6,504 bases of DNA from positions 1 to 6,504 of the forward strand of contig CATPCA010000133.1 in the NCBI GenBank assembly GCA_955652545.1, given 5' to 3'. The position numbers and the translations under genes were made by a program. Shown here piece by piece: positions 1 to 4,511 of this stretch; within the stretch, counting starts at the first letter, position 1; each line of letters opens with the position of its first letter. Origin of the DNA: Candidatus Dormiibacterota bacterium. GTDB taxonomy: Bacteria > Chloroflexota > Dormibacteria > UBA8260. The notes beneath the pieces are model-generated. The model was not told the DNA's origin and made no database searches. It saw only the letters and a program-made list of their open reading frames with translations.

Positions 1-800
1 AGGCCCAGCCGGTCGGTGGGCAGCTGGGACTCGACCGTCTTGAAGGTATCGGATGACAGCAGGTTGGCGCGTTTGCCGTGCGCTGTGTCGATGACCGCGT
101 CGGCGGCCCCGCCGTTGCTCGCGAAGATCACAGTGTGGTTGGCGATAGCGTAGGCGCCGCCAGAGCCATGGCCGGTAGCCGACGTCACCGCAACTCCGTC
201 GTGGGCGCTCGTTGTCCATTGGTCGCCGCGACCCACGGGGCCGGTCCTGAACTTGTCGAGGGCTGCCTGGGCTTTGGCATCGTCCTTGCTGGCGATGAGA
301 ACGGTGACATCAGGCGAGCCGGACGACGAGACTCCCGCACTCGGCGTCAACGACGAAAGCGCCGATGCCGGGATTGCGATGGACAGCTCTGAGCCAAGCC
401 ACGAGCTGATGTCGTTGTGGTTGAGACCGGAGCTGGAGAACGCACTGTCCAGCCACCCGTTGACGGTGGCGCTGCGAGATTGATCGCTGAGTGCAGGGAA
501 CTTGTTGAGCAGGCCTTGGACGGCGAGCTTCTGGGAGGCCGGCGGATCGAAGTTGACATTGACATAGAGGGCGGTGTCGCTCGGGACCATGGAGACGAGC
601 GAGTCGGAACTCCCGCTGAAGGCGCGGATCGCGAGTATCCCGCCCGCGGCGGCCACGGCCACGACAACCGCGGCAGCAGTGCCGGCAATGGCACGAAAGT
701 GACGCGAAGGCCGCAGCACCTCGCTGGCCGGCGGCGATGAAGCTCCGTCCGCGGGCGGTGGCGGTGGCGGCGGCGGGGGCGGAGGGGTGAGTTCGTTCAT
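1..800 (-). CDS. DUF3352 family membrane-anchored protein, 3'-truncated by window edge
   Basis: A clean reading frame starts at the ATG at 800-798 and stays open through position 1, giving 266 visible residues with the C-terminus outside the window. It opens with a run of 11 prolines (residues 6-16) and a short Ala/Ser/Pro stretch. A basic patch (R30, R33, R36) is followed by one hydrophobic Ala/Val-rich segment (about 37-58) that should act as an uncleaved membrane anchor, placing the rest outside the cell. From about residue 66 the protein reads VPSDTALYVNVNFDP, then LLNKFP and later a GSELSIAIP stretch, the pattern of the DUF3352 family, whose function is unknown. Family members usually exceed 450 residues, so roughly half is visible. 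An in-frame ATG lies 12 nt upstream (812), but the start at 800 has AGG five bases before it and is preferred. It lies 138 bp downstream of the S49 peptidase gene on the same strand. Confidence 0.8.
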   Translation of the reverse strand, partial: MNELTPPPPPPPPPPPADGASSPPASEVLRPSRHFRAIAGTAAAVVVAVAAAGGILAIRAFSGSSDSLVSMVPSDTALYVNVNFDPPASQKLAVQGLLNKFPALSDQSRSATVNGWLDSAFSSSGLNHNDISSWLGSELSIAIPASALSSLTPSAGVSSSGSPDVTVLIASKDDAKAQAALDKFRTGPVGRGDQWTTSAHDGVAVTSATGHGSGGAYAIANHTVIFASNGGAADAVIDTAHGKRANLLSSDTFKTVESQLPTDRLG

Positions 801-938
801 GTTTGCCTGCATGCCAAACAGCGACGAAGTCCAATGCCGCGGGCTTGGTTGTGGCTGCTCGGCTGGGCCGGACCGTACCAGCCGCGCGGCGCACCATGGT
901 CGCGATCGCGTCACGCCCTGGCTGGGAGGGACGGTCTC

Positions 939-1769
939 CTACGCGCGCATACGGGGGACGCGCGACCACCCGTCGAGCTCGATGAGCCAGCGCTCGCTGG
1001 GCGGCCCCATGCCGGCGCCCGGCACGCCCAAGCGCTGCAGCAGCGTGCGGCGCGGGCCCAACCGCAGCGCATGGCGGTGCGGCAATCCGGCAAGGTCCTG
1101 GGCGACTTCGAGCGCGGCGTCCTCGTGCTCGGAGAGACCGTCGACCAGCCTGAGGTCCACAGCCTGCGCTCCCAGCCAGACCTCGCCTGTTGTGACACGT
1201 GCCGCGGCGGACTCATCGAGACCGCGCGCCGCGCGGACAGCGCTGACGAAGCGCCGGAAGATCGCGTCGACAAGCTCAGCCTCCTTTGCGGCGTCCGCGT
1301 CGGTGAATTCGCGCCACGGCGCGCCAAGATCCTTGTACTCTCCCGTCTTGGTGACGGCGATGCGAGTCCCCAGTCGTTGCAGTGCTTCGACGGCGATAGG
1401 GCGGATGCTGATGACGCCGATGGAACCGACGATCGCACTGGGAAACGACAGAATCCGGGTCGCGCCACAGGCCAGGAAATACGCCCCTGAGGCGCCGGTG
1501 CCGCGGATCCAAGCGACCACCGGCTTCACCGCGGCGACGCGCTTCACCGCGAGATACAGCGCTTCGGAAGCGGTGGCCCCGCCGCCGGGCGAATCGATCT
1601 CCAGCAGCACCGCGCGGATGCGAGGGTTGCGCCGCGCCGCGCCGAGGCTGCGCAGCAGATCGTCGGTGCGCACCGCCCCGCCGATGACGCCGCGAATGGG
1701 AAGGATGGCGATGCGGCGCCGGTCGGTGATCCGGTCGAGGCGCTCACTGACGCGAGTGTCCCCCAACAT
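939..1769 (-). CDS. S49 family serine peptidase (SppA/SohB-like), soluble form
   Basis: A 276-residue protein of the S49 (Clp/crotonase-fold) family, which cleaves leftover signal peptides or other membrane-associated peptides with a Ser/Lys dyad. The strand around residues 51-64 (AVLLEIDSPGGG) is the conserved oxyanion-side segment. Ser94 in the TGASGAY motif is the expected nucleophile and Lys146 in TGEYKDLGAP the general base. Their separation of 52 residues equals that of Bacillus subtilis SppA (Ser147/Lys199). The following PWREFTDADA stretch and the late RVTTGEVWLGAQAVDLRLVDGL segment (191-212) are also typical. Unlike classical SppA there is no signal peptide or membrane segment, so it is probably cytoplasmic or peripheral. 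The ATG is supported by an in-frame TAG three codons upstream. The Shine-Dalgarno is weak (GGA). Not adjacent to any obvious substrate gene. Confidence 0.88.
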   Translation of the reverse strand: MLGDTRVSERLDRITDRRRIAILPIRGVIGGAVRTDDLLRSLGAARRNPRIRAVLLEIDSPGGGATASEALYLAVKRVAAVKPVVAWIRGTGASGAYFLACGATRILSFPSAIVGSIGVISIRPIAVEALQRLGTRIAVTKTGEYKDLGAPWREFTDADAAKEAELVDAIFRRFVSAVRAARGLDESAAARVTTGEVWLGAQAVDLRLVDGLSEHEDAALEVAQDLAGLPHRHALRLGPRRTLLQRLGVPGAGMGPPSERWLIELDGWSRVPRMRA

Positions 1770-1788
1770 GCGTCCATGCTAAGGGAGC

Positions 1789-1829
1789 GTGGCCGGCGGT
1801 CGCCTCGCGCTGACCGGCTTCCTGGCCAC
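1789..1829 (-). terminator. possible mgsA terminator (nested inverted repeat)
   Basis: Between mgsA and the S49 gene, GTGGCC (1789-1794) pairs with GGCCAC (1824-1829). Inside it, CGGTC (1797-1801) pairs with GACCG (1812-1816). The internal loop is asymmetric and there is no T-tract. It could be a U-less GC-rich terminator for mgsA or a chance pairing in GC-rich DNA. Confidence 0.3.
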
Positions 1830-1846
1830 AGCGGGACGCAGCGAGG

Positions 1847-2281
1847 CTAGGACACTCCCAGGCTGTAAGGGGATGCCACGGTCATGAGAGGGCTCGAGAG
1901 CACGAAGTCCGCGGTGGACCGATTGCACGCGATTGGCACGTTGTACACGACAGCGATGCGCAGCAGCGCCTTGACGTCGACGTCGTGAGGGTGTGGTTCG
2001 AGCGGGTCCCAGAAGAAGATCACCAGGTCAACCCGGCCCTCGGCGATTGCCGCGCCCACCTGCTGATCGCCCCCCAACGGTCCGCTGAGGAAACGCTCCA
2101 CGTGCAGACCAAGCTCACGCGCGATCTGCTCGCCAGTCGTTCCAGTCGCGTACAGGTCGTGGTAAGAGAGAGTGTCGCGGTTGAACCGCGCCCATTCGAG
2201 CAGGTCGGCCTTGCGGTTGTCGTGCGCGATCAGCGCGATGTGCTTGCGACCAGGCGTGTGACTTGTGACTCTCGTCTGCAT
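1847..2281 (-). CDS. mgsA: methylglyoxal synthase
   Basis: A 144-residue cytosolic enzyme that converts dihydroxyacetone phosphate to methylglyoxal and phosphate, a bypass of lower glycolysis used when phosphate is scarce or triose phosphates pile up. It aligns along almost its whole length with E. coli MgsA (152 residues). The shared segments are [10 protein letters not shown] at the N-terminus (His20, matching E. coli His19), LYATGTTG (43-50, phosphate binding), [13 protein letters not shown] (65-77; Asp72 matches catalytic Asp71), FFWDPL (89-94; Asp92) and [11 protein letters not shown] (98-108; His99 and Asp102 match His98 and Asp101). A late TADF motif (123-126) is also kept. The start gives the same N-terminal length before RKHIAL as the family. 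No Shine-Dalgarno precedes the ATG. Instead a TATCCT box lies 8 nt upstream, suggesting a leaderless or nearly leaderless mRNA. It is divergent from the GNAT remnant and potassium channel. Confidence 0.96.
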   Translation of the reverse strand: MQTRVTSHTPGRKHIALIAHDNRKADLLEWARFNRDTLSYHDLYATGTTGEQIARELGLHVERFLSGPLGGDQQVGAAIAEGRVDLVIFFWDPLEPHPHDVDVKALLRIAVVYNVPIACNRSTADFVLSSPLMTVASPYSLGVS

Positions 2282-2289
2282 GTCAACAC

Positions 2290-2295
2290 AGGATA
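2290..2295 (-). promoter_or_regulatory. putative -10 box of mgsA, leaderless arrangement
   Basis: On the minus strand TATCCT (TANNNT type) ends 8 nt before the mgsA ATG, so transcription would start at or within a base or two of the start codon. The absence of any purine-rich Shine-Dalgarno before this well-fixed start supports the reading. No convincing -35 box is seen at the usual distance. Confidence 0.45.
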
Positions 2296-2417
2296 CCCGC
2301 CCGCGGCGAACCGACCGCTCGACACAGCCATTCGTCTACATCAGCCACGCATTTGAGGCTGTCTGAAGGGCCATCCGCCAACATCTACGATTCCCCGCGA
2401 CTGACCCTACGCGGCGT

Positions 2418-2558
2418 ATGGTCTCTGTCGTGAGCAGTGATGTCAGGATCGAACGGGCCGGCGTGGATCGGGTCGTCGCAGCCAATCAGCCGGCGCTGCG
2501 CCTCTATGAACGGGCGGGTTTCCGGCCCTACCACCGCCAGCTGCTGGCTGACGTGTGA
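2418..2558 (+). pseudogene. GNAT acetyltransferase C-terminal remnant
   Basis: A 46-codon frame (ATG 2418, TGA 2556-2558) encodes AGVDRVVAANQPALRLYERAGF at residues 14-35, abridged here to its key part: N23, A26 and LYERAGF (29-35). This is the conserved C-terminal N-x-x-A-x-x-LYE-x-x-GF motif of GNAT N-acetyltransferases. The family needs about 140 residues or more, including the acetyl-CoA-binding R/Q-x-x-G-x-G/A loop. That loop is absent here, and the frame is closed by TGA at 2364-2366 with no GNAT sequence between. The simplest reading is a 5'-deleted gene remnant. The tail is in the same frame as the downstream potassium channel and is separated from it only by TGA plus eight codons. 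It could still be translated as a short peptide, but I would not expect acetyltransferase activity. Confidence 0.7.
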
Positions 2559-2582
2559 GCTGCGGCAAGGTCAGGTGCGCAT

Positions 2583-3593
2583 GTGATCGAGCGCAACCCC
2601 CTCCAGCGCTTTCGCCTCGTCGCCCTCCTCCTGGTGGCGGTGCTGACTGTCGGAACGGTCGGGTACCGGTTCATCGAGGGCTGGAGTTGGCTGGACAGCG
2701 TCTACATGACGGTGATCACCGTGACCACTGTTGGCTACGGCGAGGTGCATCCGCTCGATGCCGGCGGCAAGGTCTTCACATCGCTGGTGATCGCCGGCGG
2801 GGTTGGCACGGTGCTGTACACATTTGGGGTCGTCGGCGAGGTGGTCGGGGGCGGCCACCTGGCAGCCTATCGAAGGAGGAGATCCGTGGAACGGGATCTA
2901 GACCGGCTCAGGGACCACGTGATCGTCTGCGCGTACGGACGTGTCGGCAGCCAGATCGTCCTCGAGCTCGAGCGCGACGGGGTCGCTGTCGTCGTGGTGG
3001 AGAACAACCCCGCCCCGCTGGCACGGGTCGAGGCGGAGGCGAAGCTCCACGTGGCCGCGGATGCGACCTCGCGGGAAGCCTTGGAACGTGCCGGCATCAG
3101 CCGTGCCCGCGCTCTTGTGACCGCAGTGGATTCCGATGAGAAGAATGTGTACATCACGCTCACCGCGAGGTCGCTCAACCCCGGCCTTTTCATCGTCGCG
3201 CGGGCCGGCGAGCCTCAGTCTGTCGAGCGCCTTCAGCAAGCAGGTGCCGACCGGGTGGTTTCGCCATACCGAATGGCCGCTCTCCGCATGGCTGACGTGA
3301 CCCAGCGCCCCGCCGTGGTCGATGCCCTCGATTCCGTCCGGCACGGTGCCGTCGACTTCGGCATCGACGAAATCCTGGTGCCCGTGGACAGCCCGCTGAT
3401 CGGAGTGGTGGGTGGGCTGAGCGCCGTCGAGCGCGACACCGGCGCGCACGTGCTCGCGCTGCGGCGCTTGGCCGGGGAACTGTTCACAGGTCCCGAAGCT
3501 GACGTACGGGTGGAGGCTCAGGACCTCCTCGTCCTCATGGGAACGCGGGCAGAGCTGCAGTTGGCTGCGGCGCGGGTCGAGGGTCACGCGTGA
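2583..3593 (+). CDS. two-TM potassium channel with RCK (TrkA-N/TrkA-C) domains
   Basis: A 336-residue MthK/Kch-like ion channel subunit of the inner membrane, expected to form tetramers that pass K+ under ligand control. TM1 spans about 10-30. The pore helix and selectivity filter follow at 37-53 (TVGYG at 49-53, then Glu54 where Asp is more common), and TM2 spans about 63-87. A basic linker (RRRR, 97-100) leads to the RCK/TrkA-N Rossmann domain from about 112. Its nucleotide loop reads CAYGRVG (116-122), with Ala117 in place of the usual first glycine, and the strand-2 acid is Glu140. A TrkA-C domain covers roughly 258-325. The length equals that of archaeal MthK. The GTG start at 2583 is chosen because the frame has a stop at 2556-2558 and no other start codon in between, and AGG (2573-2575) sits seven bases before it. 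It may be transcribed together with the GNAT remnant. The gating ligand cannot be read from sequence. Confidence 0.93.
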   Translation: MIERNPLQRFRLVALLLVAVLTVGTVGYRFIEGWSWLDSVYMTVITVTTVGYGEVHPLDAGGKVFTSLVIAGGVGTVLYTFGVVGEVVGGGHLAAYRRRRSVERDLDRLRDHVIVCAYGRVGSQIVLELERDGVAVVVVENNPAPLARVEAEAKLHVAADATSREALERAGISRARALVTAVDSDEKNVYITLTARSLNPGLFIVARAGEPQSVERLQQAGADRVVSPYRMAALRMADVTQRPAVVDALDSVRHGAVDFGIDEILVPVDSPLIGVVGGLSAVERDTGAHVLALRRLAGELFTGPEADVRVEAQDLLVLMGTRAELQLAAARVEGHA

Positions 3594-3605
3594 CCTGGCT
3601 GGCGA

Positions 3606-3633
3606 CGCCTGCGGGGCGGACGGGCGGAGGCGG
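3606..3633 (+). other. G-rich stretch after the potassium channel gene
   Basis: CGCCT (3606-3610) can pair with AGGCG (3628-3632) around a G-rich loop. The run contains six GG-or-longer tracts separated by one or two bases, so a weak two-layer quadruplex is conceivable. It lies 13 bases after the channel stop and may contribute to termination, but the evidence is slight. Confidence 0.2.
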
Positions 3634-3656
3634 CAAGTCACCTTAAGGCAGCTTTA

Positions 3657-3684
3657 AGCCTACCCAAACGTTGCTCCGTAGGCT
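3657..3684 (+). repeat. inverted repeat overlapping the small-ORF promoter
   Basis: AGCCTAC (3657-3663) and GTAGGCT (3678-3684) are perfect 7-bp inverted repeats around a 14-nt spacer. The right arm contains the putative -10 box of the next gene, so a protein bound here would block or shape that promoter. The perfect palindrome CCTTAAGG (3641-3648) lies just upstream. An operator role is inference only. Confidence 0.35.
3679..3684 (+). promoter_or_regulatory. putative -10 box of small ORF, leaderless arrangement
   Basis: TAGGCT (TANNNT type) ends 8 nt before the ATG at 3693, the same geometry as at mgsA. The eight intervening bases are only G and C with no Shine-Dalgarno. No clear -35 box is visible. 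Confidence 0.35.
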
Positions 3685-3692
3685 GCCGCGCC

Positions 3693-3899
3693 ATGGAGAC
3701 ATTCCTGGTGCGGGTCTGGACGCCGGACGGCGAGGAGCGCCCCGAGGGGATACGGGGGACCGCAGTGCACCTCAGCTCGGGACAAAGCGTGACGTACACA
3801 CACCCCGAGGCCCTGATCAGCTTCCTGGTTGAAGCTGCGGCAGCAGGCGATCGGGGACAAACCCCGTCGCCTCCATCGCGCGGCGCAATCACTGAGTAA
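3693..3899 (+). CDS. small conserved-looking hypothetical protein (68 aa)
   Basis: A 68-residue product beginning METFLVRVWTP, followed by IRGTAVHLSSGQSVTY (19-34) and PEALISFLVEAA (38-49). I recognise the pattern from small unnamed proteins of high-GC bacteria: a hydrophobic strand with Arg and Trp, then 'RG-x-V-x-H-x-x-SG', then a helix ending in FL. It has no assigned function. The predicted layout is two or three strands and one helix with no signal peptide or membrane segment, so it is probably cytoplasmic. The tail (50-68: Gly, Asp, Arg, Pro, Ser) looks disordered and coincides with a DNA hairpin. There is no Shine-Dalgarno. A TAGGCT box 8 nt upstream suggests a leaderless transcript. 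It lies 99 bp after the potassium channel and 68 bp before the lipoprotein on the same strand. Confidence 0.65.
   Translation: METFLVRVWTPDGEERPEGIRGTAVHLSSGQSVTYTHPEALISFLVEAAAAGDRGQTPSPPSRGAITE
3846..3871 (+). repeat. hairpin inside the 3' end of the small ORF
   Basis: GGCGA (3846-3850) and GGGG (3853-3856) pair with CCCC (3862-3865) and TCGCC (3867-3871) around the loop ACAAA, interrupted by a 2/1-base internal loop. It lies in codons 52-60, past the conserved-looking part of the protein. It may act as an attenuator or U-less terminator before the lipoprotein gene. Confidence 0.4.
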
Positions 3900-3967
3900 G
3901 GGATTTCAACAAGGGGAGATGACGTCGTGTTTATGCCAATCACATCGATAACTGAGGAGTACTTGAC

Positions 3968-4417
3968 ATGATTCGTACCGCGCTGGGAATCACCGCACTG
4001 CTGAGTGGGGCCTTGTTGGCAGGCTGCGGCTCGTCCACCTCCGACACGCCGACGCCCACCGCGGCGGCCAACAACATCAGCACACCCACGCCGACGGCGA
4101 GCGCCCCGGCGCCGACCACGGCCGCTGCCGCTGCCACCGTCGAGGTCTCGGGTGGCTGGTCGGGCAAGTACAGCGGCGTCTACAACGGCACATTCACCCT
4201 CACCTGGCAGCAGACCGGGTCGGCTGTCAACGGCCAGATCGTGCTCTCGTCGCCCCCCCGCACCTTCAGCATCACCGGGAACCTGGCGGGCACCGCCATC
4301 ACGTTCGGCGCCGTCGGCGCCGTCACCTACACGGGCACGGTCTCCGGCTCCTCGATGTCCGGCACATACCAGGTCCCCGGCGGCGGCGGCGGCAACTGGA
4401 GCGCCACCAAGTCCTGA
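3968..4417 (+). CDS. small lipoprotein with Thr/Pro/Ala linker and beta-rich C-terminal domain
   Basis: A 149-residue exported lipoprotein. The N-terminus has a short charged region (Arg3), a hydrophobic core and the lipobox LAGC, with Cys20 as the lipid-modified residue after signal peptidase II cleavage. Residues 21-58 form a low-complexity Ser/Thr/Pro/Ala linker with repeated PTPT units, typical of surface tethers. From about 61 a compact Gly/Thr/Ser-rich beta domain follows: it starts GGWSGKYSGVYNGTFTL, has alternating polar/hydrophobic strands (QQTGSAVNGQIVL, FSITGNLAGTAITF, YTGTVSGSSMSGTY) and ends with GNWSATKS. This repeated 'strand-G-strand' pattern suggests a small beta-barrel or sandwich. 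I do not recognise a named family, and a ligand-binding role cannot be claimed. The start is fixed by GAGGAG (3954-3959), eight bases before the ATG. The downstream gene is convergent. Confidence 0.85.
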   Translation: MIRTALGITALLSGALLAGCGSSTSDTPTPTAAANNISTPTPTASAPAPTTAAAAATVEVSGGWSGKYSGVYNGTFTLTWQQTGSAVNGQIVLSSPPRTFSITGNLAGTAITFGAVGAVTYTGTVSGSSMSGTYQVPGGGGGNWSATKS

Positions 4418-4459
4418 CCTGATCGGCGCGAACCGGCCGCCGCACAGGGCGGGGCGGGG

Positions 4460-4491
4460 CCGCGGTAGAGCTGCGTCAGCTCTGGTCGCGG
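4460..4491. terminator. bidirectional terminator-like hairpin between convergent genes
   Basis: AGAGCTG (4467-4473) pairs perfectly with CAGCTCT (4477-4483) over a 3-base loop. The stem continues, after a 2/3-base internal loop, with CCGCG (4460-4464) and CGCGG (4487-4491). A G-rich left flank (4448-4459) and C-rich right flank (4495-4503) could extend it. It lies 43 bases after the lipoprotein stop and 21 bases after the stop of the convergent PKD gene, the right place for shared termination. There is no T-tract. Confidence 0.6.
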
Positions 4492-4511
4492 ACACCCGCC
4501 CGCCATGTCAC

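Noticed and set aside
310..969. Minus-strand open frame of 219 codons
   Set aside because: Different frame from the DUF3352 gene on the same strand. It crosses the intergenic gap and is Arg/His/Cys-rich without motifs.
787..1782. Plus-strand open frame of 331 codons
   Set aside because: It lies opposite the S49 gene, whose family motifs are unmistakable. Its product is a Ser/Arg/Pro-rich composition with no domain, typical of the antisense of GC-rich codons.
3613..3633. Possible G-quadruplex after the potassium channel
   Set aside because: Only GG tracts recur and the surrounding DNA is G-rich by composition. It is kept as a low-confidence feature and not as a finding.
2898..3641. Minus-strand open frame of 247 codons
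   Set aside because: Antisense shadow of the potassium channel's RCK region; no family resemblance.
3918..3926. GATGACGTC shared with 6199-6207 as a possible common regulatory site
   Set aside because: Nine bases shared between two promoter regions, but only the second copy is a full palindrome, and similar GACGTC words occur within coding DNA. Too weak to claim coregulation.
3638..4495. Minus-strand open frame of 285 codons
   Set aside because: Antisense to the lipoprotein and small ORF, which have a lipobox, a good Shine-Dalgarno and sensible codon use. The product is Gly/Arg/Ala low-complexity.
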